Shown: positions 1 to 8,186, counted from the first letter of the stretch. The stretch: 64,000 bases of DNA from Bacillus sp. ZZV12-4809 (GCF_009849585.1 NZ_VCRN01000008.1:1-64000), one strand, 5' to 3'. Made by a program: numbers and translations. Notes: generated by a model not told the origin, from the sequence alone.

Positions 1-95
1 GATTCTCTTTTCGGTTTGAACATGCCATCCACCATCCTAAGTAAAATTAATTATATTATATCAAATTAACGCGGTGAATTAATAAAGTTAATGAT

Positions 96-128
96 AAAAA
101 TAAAAGCTGTCGAGAGTTTCTCGACAGC
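96..128 (-). terminator. Terminator of yodJ
   Basis: A stem of 11 bp (CTGTCGAGA / TCTCGACAG core) is followed on the minus strand by a T-rich tract. It lies just after the yodJ stop codon. Confidence 0.8.
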
Positions 129-150
129 CTGGAGGCCATCTTGGCCCCTT

Positions 151-1023
151 TTATATTTTTTTGACAATATCAAAATACTCTTCCAAAGTCCATTTCTTTT
201 CATAAATGACCTTCGCAGCCTCATGGCCCACATAGCGGAAATGCCAAGGCTCATATTTATAGCCTGTGATGGCTTCCTTCCCTTTCGGATAACGGAGAAT
301 AAATCCATAGCGATGTGCGTTTTCAGCAAGCCACTTTCCTTCTTTTGTTTCCCCGAATTCTTCAGAAAGCTCAAGGCTTGCACTTCTGCTTGAGATATCC
401 ATTGTAAGTCCTGTCTGATGTTCACTGCTTCCGGGAATAGCCACAGCCTGCACAGCTTTTTCTTTGCCAACTCTGCTTACTTCTGCATCAAAAACTTCCG
501 ATTGACGTGTAAATGAGCGATAGCCGGATACAGCAAATAATTCCACACCTTCATTCAAAGCTCCAGTAAACATCTTCTCCAATTCTTTAGCTGCGTCCTG
601 GCGCATATAGCTCTTTTCCAAATCTAATTTCCCGTAAGAAAATGCAACATCCGGGATTATTAGCTGGGATGGCTCATAGCCATCCGGAAGGCTGAATTGT
701 TTATTAACCAGTACCATCACATTATCAGGATTCTGGATTATATTTCTTCCATCGACAGTTTTTATATCATTAAAATATGAAGCTTCCAATGAAAGAGGAT
801 CCTTTTGTATATCTTCTTTGTCTTCATTGCCTTCTTTTCCGGCACTGTTTTCTTCTTTGTTTTCTGGTTCGGTTTCTTGAGTAGGTTCCTCAATGCTTTC
901 ATCTTTCCCAAGGAAAGGAATTTTTTCAATAAGAGGCTTTGCTTTATCCAAATACGGATCTAGCTGGCTGCAGCCGGAAAGCAGAAGGCTGAGAGTCCCT
1001 GCCATAATTAAGATCTTCTTCAT
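151..1023 (-). CDS. yodJ: D-Ala-D-Ala carboxypeptidase-like lipoprotein, M15B family (YodJ)
   Basis: Predicted zinc peptidase that trims peptidoglycan stem peptides outside the membrane. The 290-residue protein starts with a lipoprotein signal (basic start, hydrophobic stretch, lipobox LSGC at residues 15-18). An acidic Glu-rich linker of about 55 residues follows, then a VanY/M15B catalytic domain from about residue 110. The zinc-site pattern is visible as SSEHQTGLTMD (His and Asp ligands) and EPWHFRYV (third His). Family and position next to deoD match B. subtilis yodJ. A repeat element sits 25 bp upstream of the start codon, so the native promoter may be displaced. Exact bond specificity cannot be told from sequence. 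Confidence 0.9.
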   Translation of the reverse strand: MKKILIMAGTLSLLLSGCSQLDPYLDKAKPLIEKIPFLGKDESIEEPTQETEPENKEENSAGKEGNEDKEDIQKDPLSLEASYFNDIKTVDGRNIIQNPDNVMVLVNKQFSLPDGYEPSQLIIPDVAFSYGKLDLEKSYMRQDAAKELEKMFTGALNEGVELFAVSGYRSFTRQSEVFDAEVSRVGKEKAVQAVAIPGSSEHQTGLTMDISSRSASLELSEEFGETKEGKWLAENAHRYGFILRYPKGKEAITGYKYEPWHFRYVGHEAAKVIYEKKWTLEEYFDIVKKI

Positions 1024-1047
1024 TCAAACTCACCTGTCTTTTTATTT

Positions 1048-1303
1048 GGCTATTTCGTATAAATTGTTGTTTTCGCATATCAATATTGTCCGTTGATTGC
1101 AGCGAAGGGATGCTCAAGCGTTCTGTGGAGCGGGCGCCTGAGCCTTCTCGACGCTTTGCGTCTGCGGGGTCTTACCTCTCCGCTTCTCCCGAAGGAAGTT
1201 GGATCCTAGCCTGCACACCATGCATTTTCGAGTATCTCGCAGTTTCCGCTACAATCAAGCCAGTAAAATAATACAATTAGCAATAAACTTTACGAAAACA
1301 GCC
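1048..1303 (+). repeat. Dispersed inverted-end repeat, copy A
   Basis: Copy of the MITE-like family found seven times here. It begins with GGCTATTTCGTA and ends with TTTACGAAAACAGCC, whose reverse complement resembles the left end. The middle contains the family core CCGTTGATTGCAGCGAA and a GC-rich part. An 8-bp direct repeat TTTTATTT flanks it at 1040-1047 and 1304-1311, as expected of a target-site duplication. No convincing coding capacity. Confidence 0.75.
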
Positions 1304-1414
1304 TTTTATTTCTTTGCAACATTACTATTTTAACACTACTCGTCAACTAGTCCAAAATTGTGTTAAAAACAGGACAAACGGCACAAAACATCCATTTTAC
1401 GATTAAAACACAGC

Positions 1415-1446
1415 AAAAAAATAAAACTGGCTCAATGAACCAGTTC
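1415..1446 (-). terminator. Terminator of deoD
   Basis: AACTGG / CCAGTT stem (1425-1445) followed on the minus strand by TTTTATTTTTTT, just after the deoD stop. Confidence 0.8.
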
Positions 1447-1457
1447 CATTAATATTA

Positions 1458-2159
1458 TTACTTAACAGCAGCCTCAAGTGCCACTTCGATCATTTCATTG
1501 AAGGTGGTTTGTCTTTCTTCAGCAGTTGTTTCCTCACCTGTCAGGATATGATCGCTGACAGTTAAAACAGATAGTGCTTTGCGGTCAAATTTCGCTGCAA
1601 GAGTATATAGAGCCGCCGTTTCCATCTCGATCGCCAAAATTTGATACTTTGCCCATTTTTCAAGTTCCGCATTGTCATTATAGAACATATCAGCTGTAAA
1701 GACATTTCCGACTTTAAGGTTTAATCCTTTTTCAACACCTGCATCATAAGCTTTTTTCAATAAATCAAAGTTCGCTGTTGGCGCAAAGTCAACCCCTCCG
1801 AAAGTGAGCCTGTTCATTTGAGAATCTGTAGAAGAGCTCATCGCCAGGATTACATCGCGAACCTTTACATCTTTTTGAATCGCGCCGCACGTTCCTACTC
1901 TAATCAGGTTTTGAACATTATAGCTTTGCATCAGTTCATTAATATAGATGGAAATGGATGGCACTCCCATGCCGGTACCCTGAACTGATATGCGCTTCCC
2001 TTTGTATGTTCCTGTATATCCAAACATGTTGCGGACTTCATTGTAGCACTCCGCATTTTCTAAAAATGTTTCTGCAATATATTTTGCACGCAGAGGGTCT
2101 CCGGGAAGCAGGACCGTTTCCGCAATTTCATTCTCTTTAGCACCTATATGTACGCTCAT
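1458..2159 (-). CDS. deoD: Purine-nucleoside phosphorylase DeoD type
   Basis: Phosphorolyses purine (deoxy)ribonucleosides to free base and (deoxy)ribose-1-phosphate in nucleoside salvage; cytoplasmic, hexameric in this family. Family landmarks are [17 protein letters not shown] near the N-terminus, RVGTCGAI (phosphate site), [10 protein letters not shown] (nucleoside binding) and [10 protein letters not shown] (catalytic Asp). The start at 2159 is chosen because TTTGGAGGTTAGATTT lies directly upstream; it gives 233 residues, the usual length. An upstream in-frame ATG lacks such a site. It appears to be a single-gene unit with its own terminator. Confidence 0.96.
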   Translation of the reverse strand: MSVHIGAKENEIAETVLLPGDPLRAKYIAETFLENAECYNEVRNMFGYTGTYKGKRISVQGTGMGVPSISIYINELMQSYNVQNLIRVGTCGAIQKDVKVRDVILAMSSSTDSQMNRLTFGGVDFAPTANFDLLKKAYDAGVEKGLNLKVGNVFTADMFYNDNAELEKWAKYQILAIEMETAALYTLAAKFDRKALSVLTVSDHILTGEETTAEERQTTFNEMIEVALEAAVK

Positions 2160-2310
2160 AAATCTAACCTCCAAATTAGTTCTGAATCCTCTGTAAATGC
2201 TTCCATGTCACACTATACCATATGTGCCATCAGTTAGAAACTAATAAACAGGCATGTTTTTTCTTAATGCGGGAAAGATAATTTTAGCTTTTCCAAAGGA
2301 GGTTGTAATC

Positions 2311-2439
2311 ATGCCGCAAAAAGGAATGAGCAAAAAACTCAGGCAGGCAGTCCAGCATGCCAATGAAACCAATCCATCTTCCAGAGCTAACACAGAGCCT
2401 CATACATCCAAAACAGTTAAAACAAAAAGCAACCGATAA
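2311..2439 (+). CDS. Small basic hydrophilic protein, 42 residues
   Basis: A perfect ribosome-binding site (AAAGGAGGTTGTAATC) precedes ATG. The product is very hydrophilic, rich in Lys, Ser, Thr, Asn and Gln, and has no hydrophobic segment. It forms a plus-strand pair with the next small gene, 15 bp downstream, and both end at the terminator at 2621-2649. Composition resembles minor small acid-soluble spore proteins, but I do not recognise a named family. A spore role is only a guess. Confidence 0.65.
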   Translation: MPQKGMSKKLRQAVQHANETNPSSRANTEPHTSKTVKTKSNR

Positions 2440-2454
2440 GCGGAGGGATATAAG

Positions 2455-2604
2455 ATGGGCAAAAAGCACCGCAACCGTATAAATTCTCCAAAGAAAAATA
2501 ATCACATTCCTGCAGAAGCCATTGCTGCAGAGCAGGAAGCGCACGGCAAGGAGTTCACAGCCAATAAACGCAAAAACAGCCCGGGATCACACATAACTGA
2601 ATAA
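2455..2604 (+). CDS. Small basic hydrophilic protein, 49 residues
   Basis: ATG is preceded by CGGAGGGATATAAG. The 49-residue product begins MGKKHRNRINSPKKNN, has an Ala/Glu-rich middle (PAEAIAAEQEAHG) and ends with a basic NKRKNSPG segment. It is the second gene of a two-gene unit with its own terminator. The charged, disordered character is like that of minor small acid-soluble spore proteins, but no family is recognised. Confidence 0.65.
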   Translation: MGKKHRNRINSPKKNNHIPAEAIAAEQEAHGKEFTANKRKNSPGSHITE

Positions 2605-2620
2605 AGTATTTAATAAAATA

Positions 2621-2649
2621 AAACAGGAGAGCTGCAGGCCCTCCTGTTT
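2621..2649. terminator. Bidirectional terminator between small genes and yodL
   Basis: AAACAGGAG / CTCCTGTTT stem with A and T tracts on both sides. It can serve both the plus-strand small-gene pair and the convergent yodL. Confidence 0.8.
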
Positions 2650-2654
2650 ATTAT

Positions 2655-2963
2655 TTAGCGTATATGTATCCGATTAATTTCTTCCCAGCCGCCCGGCTTA
2701 AGCTGATAATAAAATTGACCTCTTCTTCCTTCATCAATATAGAGTATATCTCCTGTGGATATAAATCTGCCGTCAAAATCTCCGGGTATCCGGTCATGCA
2801 CATTAAACTTTCTAAAAACAGATTCAAGGCATTCCTCATGAGTTAAAGCTTGGACATTTAGGCGATATACTTGCTGAAAGCCTTTTTTGCCCCTGAATTC
2901 AGGTGTTTGAAAGATCGTAACATCGTACTCTCTTCTTTTTATTCTTGTTAATTCCTTCAGCAT
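2655..2963 (-). CDS. yodL: YodL-family protein
   Basis: Protein of 102 residues matching the YodL family of Bacillus: KRREYDVTIFQTPEF near the start, a central FRKFNVHDRIPGDF and a C-terminal GDILYIDEGRRGQFYYQL. In B. subtilis, YodL is reported to interfere with cell-shape (MreB-linked) functions when overproduced; this is recalled knowledge, not visible here. Start ATG at 2963 is preferred because GAGGGGGAT lies 7 bp upstream; a longer frame would start 48 bp earlier without a better site. No signal peptide or membrane segment. Confidence 0.85.
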   Translation of the reverse strand: MLKELTRIKRREYDVTIFQTPEFRGKKGFQQVYRLNVQALTHEECLESVFRKFNVHDRIPGDFDGRFISTGDILYIDEGRRGQFYYQLKPGGWEEINRIHIR

Positions 2964-3246
2964 ATGGCATCCCCCTCTTATTTCAGCATCTGTTATTTTG
3001 GATGAAAACAATACATCAAGTGACTAGTCATCTATCCACTAAGTTCTTAAAATCGTATTCCTGCCAGTTGCCTATTTTCTGCAAACCATTTTTTATTACT
3101 ATTAAATTAGCCATTTTTCTTGTCGTTTCCTCCATCAAAGAAATACTATTTTTGTCGATTAACAGCGTTCCCCCCCTATGAAAACGCTTACAAAAATCTT
3201 TGTACTGCATATAATGTATAAAAATCTTTTCTGGAGGTGAAAGAAA

Positions 3247-4104
3247 TTGCTGGTAACGAAAAAGCCCGTGTTGCTTTCAATCCTAATTGGATTATTATTA
3301 ATGACTTTTTCCTATTTTTTTCAGCCTCTCATGCCATTTAAATCTATTGCACACAGAGGCGCATCTGCACATGCACCGGAAAACACGCTTGCATCTTTTG
3401 AAAAAGCTATTGAAATGGGATTTGACTATATCGAGTTAGATGTAAGGCTGAGCAAAGATAAACAGCTGGTTGTTATTCATGATGCGAATGTTCAGCGTAC
3501 TACAGATGGTGAAGGGCTAATTGAGGAGTTGACAGTTAATGACTTAAAAAAACTGGATGCAGGCTCCTGGTTTTCTCCTGAATTTGAGGGTGAAAAAATC
3601 CCATTATTGACGGAAGTATTAAACCAAACGAGCGGAAAAATAGGAATTATCATTGAAATGAAAGCACCTGAAAATCAGCCGGACATGACAGGAATTCTCG
3701 CAGACATACTAAACACTCACAAATCCGACAGTCAGATAAAAGTCCAATCCTTCCATATTAATGAAATGAAAAGGTTTCACGAGCTGGCTCCCGAAATTCC
3801 TGCAGGGCTGGTGCTGAGCAAACACCTGGACTTGTTTCATTTGGCATCCTACCGCGATTTTACCTCTTTTCTATCTGTTCACCATCTCCTGCTTTCCAAG
3901 TCCTTCATTAATCAAGCTGAATTATTCGATTATGAGATATATTCGTGGACCATCAGCAAACAATACCAATATGCAGACATGCAGAGGCTCGGTGTTCACG
4001 GCATTATTTCCGGAGATGAGAAGAGGATTCCGGATTCTATTATGTACGCACTTATTACTCCCTTTTTAAAAGGACAGGATTTAATTAAAACACTTTTGAC
4101 ATAA
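3247..4104 (+). CDS. Glycerophosphodiester phosphodiesterase
   Basis: Hydrolyses glycerophosphodiesters to glycerol-3-phosphate and an alcohol. The 285-residue protein has an N-terminal hydrophobic segment (about residues 9-26) that should anchor or export it. The GDPD domain follows with the catalytic pair HRGA and ENTLASF, then DYIELDVRLSKD and VVIHDANVQRTT (metal and catalytic His). Near the C-terminus come YSWTISK and GVHGIISGD. Start is TTG at 3247, preceded by GGAGGTGAAAGAAA. It stands alone between two terminators. Whether it degrades lipid head groups or teichoic-acid-derived diesters cannot be told. Confidence 0.9.
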   Translation: MLVTKKPVLLSILIGLLLMTFSYFFQPLMPFKSIAHRGASAHAPENTLASFEKAIEMGFDYIELDVRLSKDKQLVVIHDANVQRTTDGEGLIEELTVNDLKKLDAGSWFSPEFEGEKIPLLTEVLNQTSGKIGIIIEMKAPENQPDMTGILADILNTHKSDSQIKVQSFHINEMKRFHELAPEIPAGLVLSKHLDLFHLASYRDFTSFLSVHHLLLSKSFINQAELFDYEIYSWTISKQYQYADMQRLGVHGIISGDEKRIPDSIMYALITPFLKGQDLIKTLLT

Positions 4105-4133
4105 AAGCTATAGCATTCCCAGCCACCAAAGAA

Positions 4134-4160
4134 AAAACGATGGGTGATGCCCATCGTTTT
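4134..4160. terminator. Bidirectional terminator (GDPD / spo0M)
   Basis: AAAACGATGGG / CCCATCGTTTT hairpin between the convergent GDPD gene and spo0M. Confidence 0.85.
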
Positions 4161-4169
4161 CGCAATGAA

Positions 4170-4940
4170 TTAAGCATATTTTGCAATAGCCGACAGAAGC
4201 TTTTGCTGCATATAAGGAATATCCGCATTTGAAACAGTGATACGGACAAATGTTTCATCCATTTCCATTGCTTCTGCAAGAAATCCCCCTAATCCTCTTG
4301 CCTTACGGTCAACTTGCATCATAACCTCAATCTCTCCGTTTGACTGTGGAAAAAATACAATTTCCAATTCATCAAGCTTTCCTCTGAAGGGACCGGAGAC
4401 TGGAACAAATTCAAACTCCTGGATAAACGGCAGCCTTCTGCGCAGCCGGTGAGGAGCCTGTTCGCATTCTGCTTCCCGCAACCTGAATCCCATGCTTGAA
4501 ACAGCGTTCAATACAGAATCCATCAGCGGAGTTGGAGCTACACGAATATAATCCTTATCTGCAGGATCCACCGCGTTTTTTATATCCAGTCCTGTCGCCA
4601 CCCATATTTTCGTTTTGCCAAAAGACAAAGGTGTATCAGCTGGAAGGTTAAAGGTAAAAGGAATTTGCTTACGTTCATTCGCAGCCAGGATAAAGGATTG
4701 AGCGAGCCTGAAACGGTCAATCAGACCGGAGACCGTATATTTTTTATCATCTGATTCTTTAATGTAAGTAGTATTCACTGAAAGGTAAATATCATCGATT
4801 TTCTGTTCGGCGCTTCCCCCTGTTATCTCAACCACGCCTCTGAGGGCTTCGCCCGGTACTGCTGAATCCTTTTCAAGTTTCGTATCCACTTTTGCTGATC
4901 CAATTCCCACACTTGCCAGGACCTTATTAAAAAATGACAT
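4170..4940 (-). CDS. spo0M: Sporulation-control protein Spo0M
   Basis: Cytoplasmic arrestin-fold protein of 256 residues. In B. subtilis its loss or overexpression impairs early sporulation, and it has been linked to cell division. Diagnostic features are the start MSFFNKVLASVGIGSAKVDT, the GEALRGVVEITGG strand pair and a C-terminal region with GLGGFLAEAMEMDE. It is a monocistronic gene. A copy of the dispersed repeat (copy B) ends 28 bp upstream of its ATG, so its natural promoter region appears to have been pushed away or replaced. Confidence 0.93.
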   Translation of the reverse strand: MSFFNKVLASVGIGSAKVDTKLEKDSAVPGEALRGVVEITGGSAEQKIDDIYLSVNTTYIKESDDKKYTVSGLIDRFRLAQSFILAANERKQIPFTFNLPADTPLSFGKTKIWVATGLDIKNAVDPADKDYIRVAPTPLMDSVLNAVSSMGFRLREAECEQAPHRLRRRLPFIQEFEFVPVSGPFRGKLDELEIVFFPQSNGEIEVMMQVDRKARGLGGFLAEAMEMDETFVRITVSNADIPYMQQKLLSAIAKYA

Positions 4941-4967
4941 ATGCTTCTCTCCCTGTTTCTTATTTTA

Positions 4968-5103
4968 GGCTCTTTTTTTAAAGTTTGTTGTTGTTTTTTA
5001 ATAGTGATTCCACCCGCTGATTGCAGCGAAAAACGCGCAGTGAAGATCCACTCAGCAAATTTAACTTACTTATGAAAAAGCAACAAACTTTACGAAAACA
5101 GCC
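4968..5103 (+). repeat. Dispersed inverted-end repeat, copy B (short)
   Basis: Starts GGCTCTTTTTTTAAAG, carries the core CTGATTGCAGCGAAAAACGC and ends TTTACGAAAACAGCC. It is a 136-bp internally deleted form lacking the GC-rich middle. The ends pair: AAAGTTTGTTG on the left and CAACAAACTTT on the right. Confidence 0.75.
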
Positions 5104-5399
5104 TTATTATTTTAAGTTCTTTACCTTATGGAAGATTGCCTTCCTGCCGATATTTTAACACTGCCGGAGGTCTTAGCCATAAATAAAGCAAAGCACTTAT
5201 TTTACTTAGATATACGTACTTATAACAAGAAGGTTTCATTTTCAGATGAGGCAGCTTATATTTTTTTGGGAATTGCTGTATCCGCTGTACTTACAATCAA
5301 TGCTGAGCGGCTTGTTATAGCATGCTTAAATTATGTAATATACATATTCTGCTGCTCCGCAAAAAAATGACGAGCACCATTCCTCGTCATTTTTCTATA
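5104..5399. other. Intergenic stretch without a convincing gene
   Basis: AT-rich spacer between repeat copy B and yozD. It holds one open frame (5128-5370, plus) without a ribosome-binding site and the yozD terminator at its right end; I see nothing else. Confidence 0.5.
5362..5394 (-). terminator. Terminator of yozD
   Basis: AAATGACGAG / CTCGTCATTTTT hairpin with T tract, just beyond the yozD stop. Confidence 0.85.
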
Positions 5400-5573
5400 T
5401 CAGTCATCTTCAATTTCTTCATCAATGATGCACTTTTGAAGCAGGTATTCAAACGTGATATCAGCAAGTTCATCCAATTCTCCTTCAGTAGGCACATATC
5501 CCCTTTTTGCCAGCTCATGAAAGAAAAACTCAGCAATTTCTTCTGTGTCTATTACAACTTCTATTTCCTTCAC
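5400..5573 (-). CDS. yozD: YozD-family small acidic protein
   Basis: Protein of 57 residues matching B. subtilis YozD in length and pattern (KEIEVVIDTEEIAEFF, then ELDELADITFEYLLQK and an acidic tail DEEIEDD). Function unknown. Start is GTG at 5573, chosen because AAAGGGGGCGTTGCT stands directly upstream; a longer frame would run into the repeat element. It lies between spo0M and yodN, as part of the yod neighbourhood that leads to kamA. Confidence 0.85.
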   Translation of the reverse strand: MKEIEVVIDTEEIAEFFFHELAKRGYVPTEGELDELADITFEYLLQKCIIDEEIEDD

Positions 5574-5658
5574 AGCAACGCCCCCTTTGTACAAAATGTA
5601 TGAAGCACTCCCTGGATTCATGCAGAACAACTTACGAAAAGTCAGATTCTTTATTTTA

Positions 5659-5937
5659 GGCAGCTCTTTTCTAAGACATTGTTGTTTTTTGATTATGAAT
5701 TCTGCCCGTTGATTGCAGCGAAAGGCACGCAGCGAACCCGCGGGGAGGAATGCGAGCCTCCTCGGCCTCGCCTGCGGGGTCACACTTCCCTCTCCTACCG
5801 CAGGACATTGAATTAGCTCCTCGATTGGACACCGCACGAAGGAAATGCGTCAGCATTTTCGAGGATCAAGTGCCCTCAGCGAAGATCAGCATATTAAACT
5901 AGGTTATGAAAAAGCAACAAACTTTACGAAAACAGCC
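5659..5937 (+). repeat. Dispersed inverted-end repeat, copy C (full length)
   Basis: 279-bp copy with left end GGCAGCTCTTTTCTAAG and right end TTTACGAAAACAGCC. It carries the core CCCGTTGATTGCAGCGAA and a GC-rich middle that can fold (CCCGCGGGGAGGA against TCCTCGGCCTCGCCTGCGGGG). An 8-bp direct repeat TTATTTTA flanks it at 5651-5658 and 5938-5945. Nearly identical to copy E. Confidence 0.85.
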
Positions 5938-6036
5938 TTATTTTATTTTCGATGCATTTTTCTTCAGTTAGGACATACATATAGGATAAACAGCCTGCAG
6001 CAATACATTTTATAAAGAAATTGAGGAGGCAGCGAC

Positions 6037-6198
6037 ATGTCAAGTATATCCAGACTGGTCCTACTAATTAAAGAAGATGTCAATAGTGAAAAAAGCTCCC
6101 TTATAAATCTTTATAGCAATCTATTAAATGCCTGGTTTAAGGTCATTATATGGTTTGGAATCCCATTTTTACTGTATCTCCTGGTCACCTGGCTATAA
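6037..6198 (+). CDS. Small single-pass membrane protein, 53 residues
   Basis: ATG preceded by TTGAGGAGGCAGCGAC, a strong site. The first 30 residues are amphipathic and charged; the C-terminal 20 residues (from FKVIIWFGIPFLLYLLV) form one membrane segment ending the protein. Family not recognised. It converges on yodN, whose stop lies 29 bp further on. Confidence 0.6.
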   Translation: MSSISRLVLLIKEDVNSEKSSLINLYSNLLNAWFKVIIWFGIPFLLYLLVTWL

Positions 6199-6226
6199 TA
6201 AGCCCTAATACTTCCTTGCCTGCTTT

Positions 6227-6922
6227 TCACACCGTGCTCTTATCATCATTGTTGGCGATATGCTTCAGCTTTCTGAGTATAACCCGCATGATATGCTTAT
6301 ACTCTTCATCCTGAAACATCTCATAGAGAATGCGATAATCATTATAGATATCAAGCAAACCATCAATCAGCACTTTTCTTTCTTTTATTCCTTCAAGCAA
6401 TTCCTTTTCTGCCTTGCGGAATGAATGTGCTGATTCCTTTAAATCAGGTAGCTTTTCTTTTTTGTTAATCATATAAAGGAGCCCCAGCTTTTGAATAAAA
6501 GCATCAGCACTTTCAGCATCCGCAACAAGTGTCAGCTCTTCTTCCCCTGCTTCCAGCCATTCCCCGTCATTAATTCTCGAAAGCTCATAAATAACATCTT
6601 CCCATGCATCTTCTTTGTATCTCCAAATTTCCGTCCTGAAGCCTACGATTTTAAAAAGATCCGAACCATACCCCTTGACTTGGACAAGGTCGCCAAAAAA
6701 GTATTTATATTCGATGTCAATATGCTCCTTTTCCATAATCTCACCTTCATACTCAGACAGCATTTGAAGGCTGGATTCCATATATAGACCTTCACTTTTA
6801 TTGACTTCATAGACGTACATATCATCTAGCCACTTTACATCTGTTACTTTTCCGACTGTACCATAAATAGTGATCACGACTGTATCACCGACTTTGTACT
6901 TGGGTTTTTTCTTTTTGCTCAT
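6227..6922 (-). CDS. yodN: YodN-like protein of unknown function
   Basis: Protein of 231 residues. The N-terminal 130 residues look like two SH3/Tudor-like beta-barrel modules, each beginning with a KVGDTVVITIYGTVGKV or FGDLVQVKGYGS type strand. A helical, charged C-terminal half follows (residues 140-231, Glu/Lys rich). Start ATG 6922 has GGATGGAGGA upstream; longer frames extend into repeat copy D. The assignment to YodN rests on position (between yozD and yozE/kamA) and general character, so the symbol is tentative. Confidence 0.65.
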   Translation of the reverse strand: MSKKKKPKYKVGDTVVITIYGTVGKVTDVKWLDDMYVYEVNKSEGLYMESSLQMLSEYEGEIMEKEHIDIEYKYFFGDLVQVKGYGSDLFKIVGFRTEIWRYKEDAWEDVIYELSRINDGEWLEAGEEELTLVADAESADAFIQKLGLLYMINKKEKLPDLKESAHSFRKAEKELLEGIKERKVLIDGLLDIYNDYRILYEMFQDEEYKHIMRVILRKLKHIANNDDKSTV

Positions 6923-7045
6923 TTCCTCCATCCTCTCAATGACTGAGTCGTGAGTAGTGAATACAATAGTATATGCACTTTTTATGAAAATCGTCCGTTC
7001 ATCACAATCAATCAAAAAGCAAAGATGCAGTTTTTTATAACTGCA

Positions 7046-7200
7046 GGTCTTAAATTCATAGATTATTGTTTTATTAATGAATACAGCCCGTTGCTTTCTG
7101 CAGAAAGTGGCGCCCCGGCCTAGCCGAAGATTCCCCTTCTGCTCATGTCTTGTGCCCACAGAGAAGAATAACTCAGTAAAAGCAGCATTATACGAAAAGG
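7046..7200 (+). repeat. Degenerate copy D of the dispersed repeat
   Basis: Diverged and internally deleted. Recognisable parts are GATTATTGTTTTATTAATGAAT followed by CAGCCCGTTG near the left, and CTCAGTAAAAGCAGCA with TACGAAAAGG at the right. It directly abuts copy E. Confidence 0.5.
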
Positions 7201-7213
7201 GTCAATAAAAAAA

Positions 7214-7494
7214 GGCTCTTTTCTAAACCATTGATGTTTTTTGATTATGAATTCTGCCCGTTGATTGCAGCGAAAGGCACGCAGCGAACCCGCGGGGAGG
7301 AATGCGAGCCTCCTCGGCTTCGCCTGCGGGGTCTCACACTTCCCTCTCCTCCCGCAGGACATTGAATAAGCTTCCTTGAATAGACACCACACGAAGAAAA
7401 TGCGTCAGCATTTTCGAGGATCAAGTACCCACAGCGAAGATCAACTCAGCATATTAAACTAGCTTATGAAAAAGCAACAAACTTTACGAAAAGC
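7214..7494 (+). repeat. Dispersed inverted-end repeat, copy E (full length)
   Basis: 281-bp copy nearly identical to copy C through most of its length: GGCTCTTTTCTAAACCATTG at the left end, AAAGCAACAAACTTTACG at the right. Flanked by A-rich runs, so a target duplication is plausible but not distinctive. Confidence 0.8.
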
Positions 7495-7527
7495 AAAAAA
7501 AAAACACTCCAGAACCGGAGTATTTTT
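7495..7527 (-). terminator. Terminator of yozE
   Basis: ACTCC / GGAGT stem followed on the minus strand by a run of T; adjacent to the end of repeat copy E. Confidence 0.7.
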
Positions 7528-7537
7528 AAGGAATCAT

Positions 7538-7759
7538 TCAACTTTCGATAAGAACATACAATTGCCAGGCTTCATCAAATACAGACATGCTTTCCATGTA
7601 CGAACCGTTCAACTCCAGATAAGAGCTGATTTCTTCATAATCATATGACGTTTTCGGAAAGCTGTGGTCCTCGTATGCGTCATTGGCAAAACGGCTGATA
7701 CTATCTTTTGGTGCGGGATGTCTGTATTTCATTAAAAAGTGATAGAAAGTTTTTGACAT
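7538..7759 (-). CDS. yozE: YozE/UPF0346 family protein
   Basis: Protein of 73 residues matching the YozE family (SAM-like helical fold): SFYHFLMKYRHP-type start (here KTFYHFLMKYRHPAPKDS), FANDAYEDHSFPKTSYDYEE and a final FDEAW. Cytoplasmic, function unknown. It is recalled as part of the kam-locus neighbourhood in several Bacillus species. Single gene with its own terminator. Confidence 0.93.
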   Translation of the reverse strand: MSKTFYHFLMKYRHPAPKDSISRFANDAYEDHSFPKTSYDYEEISSYLELNGSYMESMSVFDEAWQLYVLIES

Positions 7760-7850
7760 ACTAACCTCTTCCCTTTTATTTTGTCGTTCATTAATGTATT
7801 ACCTACTATAATCGAATTGTGCTAAGTTCGTCTACTTATACATATTAAAA

Positions 7851-7876
7851 ACAGCCCGCATTTCTGCAGGCTGCCA
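7851..7876 (-). terminator. Terminator of yokU/kamA
   Basis: CAGCCTGCA / TGCGGGCTG hairpin with TTTTT on the minus-strand 3' side, after the yokU stop. Confidence 0.8.
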
Positions 7877-7891
7877 TTTTTTTCACTTAAC

Positions 7892-8176
7892 TTAGGAAGA
7901 GAAATCAAAGTAATTTCGCTTGAGCAGCCTTGGCTGCTCCATCAATTTTTCATAATTTATTTCTTTTCCGATCTTCTTCACATCGATCAAAAACAGCTGG
8001 TCCTCAATGGACTTAACAAGCTCATCTGACTGATAGACCATATTACAATCCCTGCAGGTAACGGAAGGCGTCTCATGTATTTGGATGGCCCTAGTTCCAT
8101 CAGGGAGTTCCCAATAAACCGTTTCACTGCTTGCATTTATATTTTGGCTTTCACACCAGGCACATTTACTTCCCAT
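7892..8176 (-). CDS. yokU: YokU-family protein encoded next to kamA
   Basis: Protein of 94 residues with two Cys pairs (CAWC near the N-terminus and CRDC at about residue 46) that should bind zinc. It belongs to the YokU family, defined by constant proximity to lysine aminomutase genes. Start ATG 8176 has ATAGGAGGAGAGGA directly upstream; longer frames read into the kamA 3' end. It follows kamA by 10 bp and shares its terminator, so it is co-transcribed. Function unknown; a small zinc accessory to the kam pathway is an inference. Confidence 0.9.
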   Translation of the reverse strand: MGSKCAWCESQNINASSETVYWELPDGTRAIQIHETPSVTCRDCNMVYQSDELVKSIEDQLFLIDVKKIGKEINYEKLMEQPRLLKRNYFDFSS

Positions 8177-8186
8177 TCCTCTCCTC

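Noticed and set aside
3028-3210. Minus-strand frame of 60 codons upstream of yodL
   Set aside because: No good ribosome site for any start; the GGAGG within it is too far from the next ATG. It may be an old remnant but I cannot support a gene.
5128-5370. Plus-strand open frame of 80 codons next to repeat copy B
   Set aside because: No ribosome-binding site before its ATG, no recognisable family, and its 3' end overlaps the yozD terminator.
5671-7392. Similar Arg/Gly-rich frames inside repeat copies C and E
   Set aside because: They are explained by the near-identical GC-rich centre of the repeat, are in different contexts and have no start signals.
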